NCBI GenBank assembly: GCA_027485695.1
Contig: JAIXQO010000004.1
Location: 46,056-110,055, forward strand
DNA from: Pseudomonadota bacterium
Lineage (GTDB): Bacteria > Bdellovibrionota > UBA1018
Length of the DNA: 64,000 bases
Direction of reading: 5' to 3'
Below the pieces are notes generated by a model. That model saw only the letters and a list, made by a program, of their open reading frames with translations, was not told the origin of the DNA and made no database searches. Both the position numbers and the translations under genes were made by a program. Below are positions 1-7,236 of the stretch, one piece after another. Within the stretch, counting starts at the first letter, position 1; the number at the start of each line of letters is the position of its first letter.

Positions 1-1
1 G

Positions 2-91
2 GATGCGAAAGAGATGAAAAAGAATCTCGAAGCAATACGTGAGGCCAAGGCCAAAGAAAAGGCCGCCCTCCAGGAACTACTTCAAGACTGA
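2..91 (+). CDS. C-terminal end of an unidentified protein (cut by the window edge)
   Basis: An open frame enters from the left edge and ends at TGA 89-91. The visible 29 residues are very rich in Lys, Glu and Ala with a heptad-like spacing, which suggests a charged helix or coiled-coil tail. The stop overlaps by about 10 bp the end of the convergent small gene at 82-303. No family can be named from so short a piece; it is called because the composition is protein-like and the frame is open to the edge. Confidence 0.45.
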   Translation, partial: DAKEMKKNLEAIREAKAKEKAALQELLQD

Positions 92-303
92 GGCGTCGCT
101 TGGATCGTACCCGCTGAAGCGCCTTGAGCTTTTGCAGGAGGTGCTTTCTCTGACTTGGCTCCGCCGGGTGCATTTGCATATTCTTTATAGACTTGCGCAC
201 CACAGGTGATACCCGGGGCAACGGTCACTTTGTTCGTCGTGGCGAAGCCAGACACGGAAGCAAGGCTCGAAACTAGAATGAGGGTCCATTTGATCGTTTT
301 CAT
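82..303 (-). CDS. Small exported protein, unknown function
   Basis: A 73-aa product starting at MKTIKWTL, with a clear Sec signal peptide (basic start, hydrophobic stretch LILVSSLASVSGFA). The mature part is about 50 residues, with one Cys and an Ala/Pro/Lys-rich tail. The ATG at 303-301 is preferred over an in-frame upstream start because a purine-rich AAAGAGAG lies just before it and the signal peptide then begins at residue 1. It runs convergently into the partial gene at the left edge. I do not recognise the family. Confidence 0.55.
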   Translation of the reverse strand: MKTIKWTLILVSSLASVSGFATTNKVTVAPGITCGAQVYKEYANAPGGAKSEKAPPAKAQGASAGTIQATPQS

Positions 304-598
304 TGTCGTTCTCTCTTTCTTTACGCTCAGACACCGAGAAATAAACTCGGTCCTTACCTGAGTAGAGAGCAACACAGGTGCCAAAACGCACACACCTGAA
401 ATGATTGGATTTTTTAAATAAACTACATGTATCGTCGTCGACCCAGGGATTACGCCCGTCTAGTCCTTAGACAGTTTTGGTCCACAGGAGGGACCCGGGA
501 ATCCCCCCCCCTCCTTGAGATCTAAAAACGACCAGAGGCGCCCAGGTATGATCCCTAGGCGCCTCATTGGCGAGTATTCGTGGTGTCTGATTGAGGTG
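304..598. other. Intergenic stretch with two GC-rich hairpins
   Basis: No convincing gene was seen in these 295 bases. The stretch holds the upstream region of the small exported protein, a run of nine C residues (503-511), and two inverted repeats, one at 487-514 (GGAGGG/CCCTCC) and one at 535-565 listed separately. An open frame across 460-753 on the minus strand runs into the neighbouring gene and has no protein-like features. Confidence 0.4.
535..565 (-). terminator. Probable terminator after the heme-motif lipoprotein
   Basis: GAGGCGCC (535-542) pairs perfectly with GGCGCCTC (558-565), with a further AGG/CCT pairing inside. On the minus strand the hairpin is followed after about five bases by a short T run (GTTTTTAG). 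It lies 34 bp past the stop of the leftward gene ending at 599, the right place for its terminator. The T run is short, so termination is likely but not certain. Confidence 0.5.
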
Positions 599-2023
599 CT
601 ACCTAATCTTGAGCAGATCTCGGTTAATCGCGGGTAGGACCGCCGTAGCGCTATCAAACGCCGTATCATAGACGAATCGTTCCAAGCTTTGTCCGGCCGG
701 GTTTCTAGCGAGAAACGCGACATCCGCGATGATCGCACCTTCGAAATCTCCAAAATACCGACTATGGACGTGCGGAGCGTTCAGCATGAGACCCGAATAA
801 TTGATAGCTAGACGTCCACTCACGACGGTCGCGCCCGTAGGAATTTCGTTCACGGTCACCGCCTCGACTGCGTCCCTGAGTTCAGATCCTAGGCTACGAG
901 CCTCGCTCAGCAAGTCAGTGAAAAATTGGGTCGACGGAACTCCGTTGATGGGATCGCCCGACGGATTGTACTGACTATCCAAGCGTCCCGCGAAACGTGC
1001 CAGGCCTCCGGAGCCATCCGCCCACTCGATCTCGGAACGTGAGCCATCGGGATTACCCCCCATGCTCAAATAACTCAAACCCAACAGAATGGCCCGTGAC
1101 GAGGCGATTTGTACGTTGTTTTTGCCCACATCTGGACCTTGAATCACGAGTGGACCTTGGATGTGAACGCTTCCGGTCACGTAGAGTCGGCAGCCATCTT
1201 TGTTTGTCTGCACGACGGCGTTTTTCAGAAGCAGCGGGCCCTTGATCACCACGTCTCCACGACAAACGATCGCGCCGGTGTTCTTGACCGCGCCTAGCGT
1301 AAGATCCTTGTCCAAGCCTGAAATCACCGTCGGACGGCTTGCATCGAGATCTTTTGCATGGATGACGAGTTGATCGCCTCTTTTGACGAGCGGGATCAGG
1401 TCCAGTATTTCAGATTCGGTCGGATAGCTGATCACGACTTCGTCTTTTTCAAGGATCGCATCACTGGTTCCAGCAGGCGGCGTGACTTTGGAGATCATCG
1501 AGCCCGAACCCGTAAGGGTTGAGTGCTCCATCAAAGATTTTAAACTCATGCTCTGCTGCACGCCCGTCATCAAGAGCACTTCGGCATCCGTCAACACGCG
1601 TTTCGGAATGATCACCTGACCGTCGATTGCGATCGCACTCTGCCAAGCTTCGCGCTGGTTCGTGTAAGCATTCTCACTCGTATGGTGGCCCGTCGCACCG
1701 GTCTGCGTGTAAGTCGTAAAGATGCTCGACTGATTGAAGGAATTGGAGAGGAACTGCGAGGTTCCTATTCCAAAATTCGTTACGATGTTCGCTTGTACAT
1801 TCGCGTGGCAAATCATGCACTGGGCACCGCGCACGGCGAGCGCAGGTTTGTAAGTACGAAGCGTGAGTTGGGTTTCCGTCGGAGGCGGAGTCGTCCCCGT
1901 AGCATCCCCTAAGAGCGAAACCGCTTCTCGGGGTTGAAAATGATAACTATCGACGCAGCCCATGAGGAAAACACACGTGTTTACACCCAGGAGCCGTGCA
2001 ATCCATGACACAGACACCTTCAT
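599..2023 (-). CDS. Lipoprotein with one c-type heme motif and a beta-helix-like central region
   Basis: A 474-aa product. The N-terminus is a lipoprotein signal ending in LMGC, so it should be lipidated and extracytoplasmic. A single CMICH (residues 69-73) fits covalent c-type heme attachment. Residues about 215-320 have short repeating hydrophobic/Gly units (for example DVVIKGPLLLKNAVV and SVHIQGPLVIQG) reminiscent of bactofilin or right-handed beta-helix folds. The C-terminal 120 residues are unassigned. It stands alone on the minus strand, 219 bp from the divergent gene at 2243. A monoheme lipoprotein with a polymer-like scaffold is unusual. Heme attachment is inferred from CxxCH only; the family is not recognised. 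Confidence 0.6.
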   Translation of the reverse strand: MKVSVSWIARLLGVNTCVFLMGCVDSYHFQPREAVSLLGDATGTTPPPTETQLTLRTYKPALAVRGAQCMICHANVQANIVTNFGIGTSQFLSNSFNQSSIFTTYTQTGATGHHTSENAYTNQREAWQSAIAIDGQVIIPKRVLTDAEVLLMTGVQQSMSLKSLMEHSTLTGSGSMISKVTPPAGTSDAILEKDEVVISYPTESEILDLIPLVKRGDQLVIHAKDLDASRPTVISGLDKDLTLGAVKNTGAIVCRGDVVIKGPLLLKNAVVQTNKDGCRLYVTGSVHIQGPLVIQGPDVGKNNVQIASSRAILLGLSYLSMGGNPDGSRSEIEWADGSGGLARFAGRLDSQYNPSGDPINGVPSTQFFTDLLSEARSLGSELRDAVEAVTVNEIPTGATVVSGRLAINYSGLMLNAPHVHSRYFGDFEGAIIADVAFLARNPAGQSLERFVYDTAFDSATAVLPAINRDLLKIR

Positions 2024-2242
2024 AGTAGCCCTTAGCCTCTCTCAAAAGACGTACAGGTTCTCTCAAGGCCTATCGTCAAAGAACTGCCAATCATTGAAAG
2101 GGGCGCCGTTTATTAAAACTGTTAAGCGGGAGACCAGTGGTGATCTATGAGATCAGTGGACAAGAGCATTAAAATTCCAAAAGCAGGACTCGATTCAAAC
2201 TGCTAAGGTACGCGGCTCATTACATTTACCCTGAGGTTTTTC

Positions 2243-2716
2243 ATGCGCCCGTTCGCGTTTGCTACCGCTGTTGTTGGTCTTGTCGCTGGCTTGTTTTCCG
2301 TTCCTACTCACGCCGCCTCCGCTTGCCGGGTCAAAGGGCGCTACCTCGAAGTCTCCGTTGAAACCGCGGCTAACAACGAACTTCGCGCCGTCTACAACAG
2401 CAACGTCGTTGCGACCCTCATCCTCGACTCCGAAGTCAAAGGACGAATCAAGTCGAGCAAGATCACCGACGAAATCATCGCCGATGCCCTCAAGAAAACC
2501 ATCCATCGCACCTCGCGCGCGATCAGTTTCGGAATGCGGGAAATGGCTCTTGAACTCCAGGGGAATGGCAAATACGGATTCACGATTTTCCGCCAGAGCC
2601 AGCACGATCAATACACGGTTGATTCTTCCAACAATTTTATCGCGTTCGCTCCTCAATGCTCAGCGCTCGAAGCACTGCTCGGCGGATACGCGGTTTTCAT
2701 GCTCTCTCAGAAATAG
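2243..2716 (+). CDS. Small secreted protein, unknown function
   Basis: A 157-aa protein with a Sec signal peptide (MRPFAFATAVVGLVAGLFSVPTHA) and a mature domain of about 130 residues. The mature part has two Cys (near residue 28 and in FAPQCSA), enough for one disulfide, and a mixed alpha/beta pattern. A GAGG Shine-Dalgarno stands nine bases before the ATG. It is convergent with the LysR gene ending at 2735, with an 18-bp gap. Two overlapping frames here (2259-2762 plus, 2195-2656 minus) lack a signal peptide and are shadows. Function unknown. Confidence 0.6.
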   Translation: MRPFAFATAVVGLVAGLFSVPTHAASACRVKGRYLEVSVETAANNELRAVYNSNVVATLILDSEVKGRIKSSKITDEIIADALKKTIHRTSRAISFGMREMALELQGNGKYGFTIFRQSQHDQYTVDSSNNFIAFAPQCSALEALLGGYAVFMLSQK

Positions 2717-2734
2717 TCCTGAAGCGGTCGCGCC

Positions 2735-3595
2735 TCATTCGCCGAGACTCAGCAACTCTTGAATGAGTTTCTGATGTGGGTTCTTGCGCCGATAAGCGAG
2801 GTAGAGCGCTCGTTTAGAGTCACGTCCCAACGAAACGAACTGAATGCGTTTTTGCTCGAGTAACGCCTGACAGGCATGCAGCGGGAGAACCGTCGCGGAC
2901 TCCCGTGTTTCCGCCACCCACTGCGCGATCGCCGTCAAATCGTTCCAAAACATCCGGTAAGAGGGCGGAGCCATCAGCTGACGTTTGACGAGCCAATCAT
3001 CCACAGGATTATTCTGCTGGGAGAGCGTGCCCCACCGAAGCAGGCTCAATTTTGTCTGGGAAGTGAGATCCACATCGGCCTTAGGGTGAGCAACCACGCC
3101 CCAAGTTTCCGTATAAATCGGCTTACAGATGTAGTCCGCGAGTTCCTCACGATGCTCGAGAATACCGACGTCCATCCCGGCTTGCACCAGTTCAAATGAA
3201 ACTTTAGAGAGTGGTGAAATATGCGCCTCAAATGTAAGCTCGGGATATTTTTTGGCCGAGCGATTCCACCAAGGCAGTACGATCTCACGCATGAAAATCT
3301 GAGGACCCACGATACCGAAATGCACGGGCTCGTCCTGATGCTTGAGCACGCGGTTCAGTCCCGAATTCCAGGTCAGCAACAAGCGCTCAGAGAGATCAGC
3401 GATCTCGCGTGCGGCCGGAGAGGGTTCCAAGCCGCGTGGCCCCCGCCTCTCGAATAGAGGAAGCCCAATTTCCTCCTCAATTTGCTTAAGTCGTTTGGAT
3501 AGCGCGGATTGAGTGAGGTGCAATCGCTGCGCGACTCGCGAGAGATGCGGATCCAAGACCAAGCTCTGCAGAAGACTCAAATCAGATAATTCCAT
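2735..3595 (-). CDS. LysR-type transcriptional regulator
   Basis: A 286-aa protein, normal for the LysR family. Residues about 15-65 form the winged HTH (LSRVAQRLHLTQSALSKRLK, then LPLFERRGPRG). The remainder is a periplasmic-binding-like effector domain starting near residue 90. It is divergent from the secreted-protein gene at 3660 across a 64-bp gap containing a dyad with T-N11-A spacing. By family habit it may therefore control that gene and itself. The effector cannot be predicted. Confidence 0.9.
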   Translation of the reverse strand: MELSDLSLLQSLVLDPHLSRVAQRLHLTQSALSKRLKQIEEEIGLPLFERRGPRGLEPSPAAREIADLSERLLLTWNSGLNRVLKHQDEPVHFGIVGPQIFMREIVLPWWNRSAKKYPELTFEAHISPLSKVSFELVQAGMDVGILEHREELADYICKPIYTETWGVVAHPKADVDLTSQTKLSLLRWGTLSQQNNPVDDWLVKRQLMAPPSYRMFWNDLTAIAQWVAETRESATVLPLHACQALLEQKRIQFVSLGRDSKRALYLAYRRKNPHQKLIQELLSLGE

Positions 3596-3606
3596 TTTGG
3601 AATAAT

Positions 3607-3622
3607 CATATCACGAAATATG
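3607..3622. promoter_or_regulatory. Candidate LysR operator (T-N11-A dyad)
   Basis: CATAT-CACGAA-ATATG is a perfect 5-bp dyad, and T3606 and A3618 have the T-N11-A spacing typical of LysR-type binding sites. It lies in the 64-bp gap between the divergent LysR gene and the gene at 3660. Short AT-rich dyads arise by chance, so support is mainly positional. Confidence 0.4.
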
Positions 3623-3659
3623 CGTACTACCCACAATGAATCTGATATAGGACCAGAGC

Positions 3660-4109
3660 ATGCGTTTCACCCCAATCGTTTTTACGACCCTGATTTTTTC
3701 TATTCCGTTTTTCGCCACTTTGGCTGAGGCTGCCCCCATGAACGCGGTTTGGGCGAATCGTCTCGAAAAAATCCAAAACGAAGTCCGTCGCTGCACGGAG
3801 CTACCCTACGTCCTCAAACCGAATGGGCAGAAACAGTTTTTCACCTTGATCAACCGCTGCGCCGATATCGAACTGGCAGCTCAGGTCAAAGGACGATTCC
3901 AACGTGCGCGCGTCCGAACGCCGGATGGATTTTTCACGATCGAACTCATCGAGACTCCGATGACCGATGGCGACATCTATGACGTGCGCATCCGCGATCT
4001 CGCCGCTCGTACCCAAATCATCCTGCCTGCTGTTTTTGCTTATGGGGACGTGCTTTTGGGCGCTCTCGGCGGCGACTTGAACGGCGTACAACACGTCGAA
4101 CGCCGCTAA
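3660..4109 (+). CDS. Small secreted protein, possible LysR target
   Basis: A 149-aa protein with a signal peptide (hydrophobic VFTTLIFSIPFFATLAEA). The mature part has two Cys (RRCTELPY and NRCADIEL), probably a disulfide, followed by strand-rich sequence. AGGA sits eight bases before the ATG. It is divergent from the LysR regulator. No recognised domain; the possible link to the regulator rests on position only. Confidence 0.6.
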   Translation: MRFTPIVFTTLIFSIPFFATLAEAAPMNAVWANRLEKIQNEVRRCTELPYVLKPNGQKQFFTLINRCADIELAAQVKGRFQRARVRTPDGFFTIELIETPMTDGDIYDVRIRDLAARTQIILPAVFAYGDVLLGALGGDLNGVQHVERR

Positions 4110-4176
4110 ATCGTCGTACGAGTCCTTTGATCAATTCCAGATTCTGGAACTCGATTCACCGGCGTACTCTACGCCG

Positions 4177-4878
4177 ATGCGCCTGGGGACCCTCGCCAAC
4201 TCCGTGATCTTGTGCCTGATCGGCGTGACCCATCTGTCATGCGGTCCGACGTTTGGTCGAGTGCGCGAGATCGGAGTGAAAATCCCGGTACTTCCAGAGT
4301 TGGACTCTCAAGAAGCATTAGATCCGAACGATCCGAGCCTAACGAAATACTCGTCCAACGGCACTGAACGTGATCCGCGCCTCACGCAGACCTACTTAGG
4401 CACTCTCGACCCCAAACTCAAATGGAAATACAGCAGCTCCTCCAAAAAGAAGCTCGACACCCCTCCGACATTCGACTGCGAAGGATACGTTCGCTACGTC
4501 TACAGGACTTTCTTGGGCAAAGAGCCTTGGGGCAATCTTCGCTCCGCGGAAATCCTAAAAAACGCCGAAGGATTTCCTGAGCAGATCGCTACGAGCACGC
4601 GCGATTTCGAATGGATCAAGCTCTCGCAAGCTAGACGAGGCGACCTCGTCGTCTGGAGGATCGCAGATGGATGGCCAACCGATCACGTCGCAATCTATGA
4701 TGGCTACGTCGATTTCGCGAAGAATGGACGCGTTCTAAAGATTGCGATGGTCGTCTCCACGAGCAGTTCGACCTCGGCCAAAGGCGGTCACGCGATCCAG
4801 CGTTTTCCGCTGCAATACACGATGGCTACTACGAATAAGAAGAAATCGGGACCGCATTTCGTCCGGGTCAGGTACTAA
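4177..4878 (+). CDS. NlpC/P60-like lipoprotein hydrolase
   Basis: A 233-aa protein with a lipoprotein signal ending in THLSC. The C-terminal domain (about residues 95-233) matches the papain-fold NlpC/P60 layout: nucleophile Cys101 in FDCEGYVRYVYR, a GD pair in RRGDLVVWR, and His170 in WPTDHVAIYDG. Members usually cut peptidoglycan stem peptides, but the N-terminal 75 residues carry no recognisable SH3 or LysM domain. The stop is one base before the GTG of the next gene, so the two are probably translationally coupled. The substrate is inferred; amidase or acyl-transferase roles are alternatives. Confidence 0.72.
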   Translation: MRLGTLANSVILCLIGVTHLSCGPTFGRVREIGVKIPVLPELDSQEALDPNDPSLTKYSSNGTERDPRLTQTYLGTLDPKLKWKYSSSSKKKLDTPPTFDCEGYVRYVYRTFLGKEPWGNLRSAEILKNAEGFPEQIATSTRDFEWIKLSQARRGDLVVWRIADGWPTDHVAIYDGYVDFAKNGRVLKIAMVVSTSSSTSAKGGHAIQRFPLQYTMATTNKKKSGPHFVRVRY

Positions 4879-4879
4879 C

Positions 4880-5716
4880 GTGCAAAAGCTACTCTTAGCG
4901 GGGCTATCGATATTTTTGGCCGTTACTGCGAGCTTGGCATCGGAAAAACCGCGAGCAAGACTGCCGTATCAGACCCCTCCCACACTATCTCCCGGGAGCA
5001 TCGAGACTGACCTGCTCCGTTCACAACGCGAAGAGCTCGCCGCAGCCGAAGCGATCTCCGCCCGTGAACAAAATCTGACCACGGATCAAAAAAATTCGAT
5101 CATTTCCAAGATCTTGCAGACCAAGAACCAAGAACTGATTCAGGAGCTGAATCGACTCGCCGAAGATCAACGCAAACGCGGAATCCAAGGCATCACTCAA
5201 AAACAAGCTGAACAAGTTCTTGCCTCCATCCATCAACATCCCGTCGTCGGACCAAAGTCGTCACGCAAATACGATACTTGGGATCAAATGATCGGATACT
5301 GTTTCGGCCGCGCGGCTTACATCCATTGGGACCTTCTGCGGCGAGGAGTGACTCCCGAAAAAATCGGAAAAATTTTTGCGGTAGGCGGACTTCGGCAGAA
5401 AATCTCGAATGGGTTTCACTGGGACTATCACATGGCTACGATCGTTCGCGCGGTGGACGATTGGTGGGTCATCGACCCACTCATCGGTAAGATCATGAAG
5501 GTCGACCCCTGGATGACGGACGTCAACCAGATGGCCGCAAACTCGCCGTCTCGGCTCAGATTTTACTTTACCGACGCGATCAAACTTCACCCGATCCCAG
5601 GCGCCTACAGTTTGGAACGATTGCTCATTCCTGAGTATCGCGGTTATTTTCAGGACCTTTTTGATTGGTTTCGCGACCATCCTTCACGACAGACCGACCT
5701 TTTCTTTCCTAAATAA
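4880..5716 (+). CDS. Secreted protein-glutaminase-like (papain-fold) enzyme
   Basis: A 278-aa protein starting at GTG 4880, one base after the previous stop. This start puts a signal peptide (LLLAGLSIFLAVTASLAS) at residue 1. Residues about 35-120 are a charged helical linker. The C-terminal domain has Cys141 in GYCFGRAAYIHWDLLRRG, His184 in WDYHMATIVRAVDD and Asp199 in WWVIDPLIG. That Cys/His/Asp order and its surroundings resemble protein-glutaminase (Gln deamidase) domains, which deamidate protein glutamine side chains. Coupling to an NlpC/P60-like lipoprotein suggests both act in the periplasm or outside. The family call is by motif eye-match; a transglutaminase-like protease is the alternative. 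Confidence 0.6.
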   Translation: MQKLLLAGLSIFLAVTASLASEKPRARLPYQTPPTLSPGSIETDLLRSQREELAAAEAISAREQNLTTDQKNSIISKILQTKNQELIQELNRLAEDQRKRGIQGITQKQAEQVLASIHQHPVVGPKSSRKYDTWDQMIGYCFGRAAYIHWDLLRRGVTPEKIGKIFAVGGLRQKISNGFHWDYHMATIVRAVDDWWVIDPLIGKIMKVDPWMTDVNQMAANSPSRLRFYFTDAIKLHPIPGAYSLERLLIPEYRGYFQDLFDWFRDHPSRQTDLFFPK

Positions 5717-5746
5717 GAGTATTACCGCAGCCCGCAGAAAGAAGAT

Positions 5747-5776
5747 TTGACTCAACGGGTCTGGGTGAACTATTAA
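5747..5776 (+). promoter_or_regulatory. Sigma-70-type promoter for the gene at 5800
   Basis: TTGACT (5747-5752), an 18-bp spacer and TATTAA (5771-5776) closely resemble the -35 and -10 consensus. Transcription would start near 5783, giving a short leader containing TAGGAG before the ATG at 5800. Confidence 0.55.
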
Positions 5777-5799
5777 CCGCGCCCATATAGGAGTTTCTC

Positions 5800-6093
5800 A
5801 TGACTAAAACGATCACCTCACTCGCTCTTCTGGCTTCTGCTTCTTCTGCTATGGCGATGCCTATGCCTCGTCCAACGGACGCCCCCATTCCTAAAATTTC
5901 GACCGTTTGCCTCTCAGTAGGCTCATATGATGCTGACGGCGCACTCTATGGATATTGCGACGAAACGAATAACAATCAGCGCCTGAGCAGACCACTTCTC
6001 TCGAACGGCTGCGCACAAAACCAAGTCAAATTGAGTTTCGAAGGCGAATCCCCGATCCGCGCTTGCCTGCCTCCGGGCATCGTGCAGCTTTAA
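5800..6093 (+). CDS. Small secreted cysteine-containing protein
   Basis: A 97-aa protein with a signal peptide (TSLALLASASSAMAMP) and four Cys in the mature part (STVCLSVG, GYCDETN, NGCAQN, IRACLPPG), likely two disulfides. A good promoter (5747-5776) and a TAGGAG ribosome site precede it. The length and Cys pattern do not match a family I recognise. The next gene starts 28 bp downstream and may be cotranscribed. Confidence 0.6.
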   Translation: MTKTITSLALLASASSAMAMPMPRPTDAPIPKISTVCLSVGSYDADGALYGYCDETNNNQRLSRPLLSNGCAQNQVKLSFEGESPIRACLPPGIVQL

Positions 6094-6121
6094 TCTTTGA
6101 CTGATAGAAGTTGATAGAGAG

Positions 6122-7234
6122 ATGACTCCCGCAAATCGCAGGTTTTGGCCTTATGACGAAGTCTCGATCGCGCGGGAGTCGCCCTCCTCTCCTCGTGTTC
6201 TCATCTCTACTCCCTGGTTGACGTTTACCGTAAAAATCGATGACGACAGTCTCGCAAAAACCGATGCAATCATCGGCAAGATGCAATCAGGAGCGCTCTC
6301 CCCCCATGACATCAATGATTTGTCCTGGTTTTTTTCCGCTCTCGCCGAGCGCCCTGTCGCCTACATCTTGCCACGCGGTCAAGAGTTCGGAGTCGACACT
6401 CACCAGTTGATAGATCGAACAATCGACTACTCGACGCCTCAGAGCGCGGTAAACTCATTGATCCCAGAGAAAAACTCGGTCGCCTCACGGTACGCTGAAC
6501 AGGCACTCCAGATGCCATGGTCGTGGGATCATCGTGCGGTTCTAGATTTCGCAAGGACTCCAACGGGGCTAGATCCTGAATCTCTTTTCACAGTGGCTCG
6601 TCGATTTCATCTACTCAACGATCTTGAGAACAACAAAACGGGCGAGCTACTCGAATACGTCCAGAACCTAAAAGACGATTCAGAAAAATTCCGCCGGGCC
6701 TCCGCTCTCATCGTGCGCCAGAACCACCACATCACTCAACAATGCGACCCCACTCTTCGCGCAGCTCTACCGCTCGCGAAAGGCGCAGAAAAAGCCGTAC
6801 TCGATTTCATTCAAGCCGAATCAGGGCACGACAAAATACTTTTGAAAGCGCTGACCGCGCTTGGCACTATTCCCGATTCCATTCCGGCGCTCGACGTCAC
6901 CGTCGCCCTCATGGATGTTTTCGAAACCGTTGCGCGCCGTAACCTGCTCGGTTTCGCCATGGTCGTAGATATTTTCGAGCGCACCTCTTACCAAGAAGAG
7001 GATCCCATGACCTCGCTCCTGAAATCAGGCGGTGAAGAACGCGCTGGACGCCAGATGGACATCCACCGCGCGATCAACGATTCGGGCGGGCATGAGAACG
7101 TAGCGCTTGGATTCCTCTCAAAAATGAAAAGCGTCGACGAGGAATACGCCCGTGAGGCGTTGTTCCTCGCCGAACTCGTCACGCTGATCATTCATCAGGT
7201 ATCTAGCGATACGCTGCGTTTCCTCAGAAAATAG
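6122..7234 (+). CDS. Heme-oxygenase-fold (possible diiron oxidase) protein
   Basis: A 370-aa protein without a signal peptide. Its C-terminal 200 residues are all-helical with ligand-type motifs in order: VRQNHHITQQ, AESGHDKILL, and NDSGGHENVAL. Glu and His spaced this way are typical of the heme-oxygenase-like diiron oxidase superfamily (TenA/PqqC/CADD-like), where GHD or EH motifs hold two metals. The N-terminal part, about 140 residues, is unassigned. It is preceded at 28 bp by a small secreted protein and convergent with proS with a 2-bp gap. Substrate unknown; the fold call is moderate, enzymatic activity only inferred. Confidence 0.55.
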   Translation: MTPANRRFWPYDEVSIARESPSSPRVLISTPWLTFTVKIDDDSLAKTDAIIGKMQSGALSPHDINDLSWFFSALAERPVAYILPRGQEFGVDTHQLIDRTIDYSTPQSAVNSLIPEKNSVASRYAEQALQMPWSWDHRAVLDFARTPTGLDPESLFTVARRFHLLNDLENNKTGELLEYVQNLKDDSEKFRRASALIVRQNHHITQQCDPTLRAALPLAKGAEKAVLDFIQAESGHDKILLKALTALGTIPDSIPALDVTVALMDVFETVARRNLLGFAMVVDIFERTSYQEEDPMTSLLKSGGEERAGRQMDIHRAINDSGGHENVALGFLSKMKSVDEEYAREALFLAELVTLIIHQVSSDTLRFLRK

Positions 7235-7236
7235 GC

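Noticed and set aside
460..753. A 97-aa minus-strand frame across the 400-600 intergenic stretch.
   Set aside because: It overlaps the end of the heme-motif lipoprotein gene in another frame, lies over a terminator hairpin and has no protein-like pattern.
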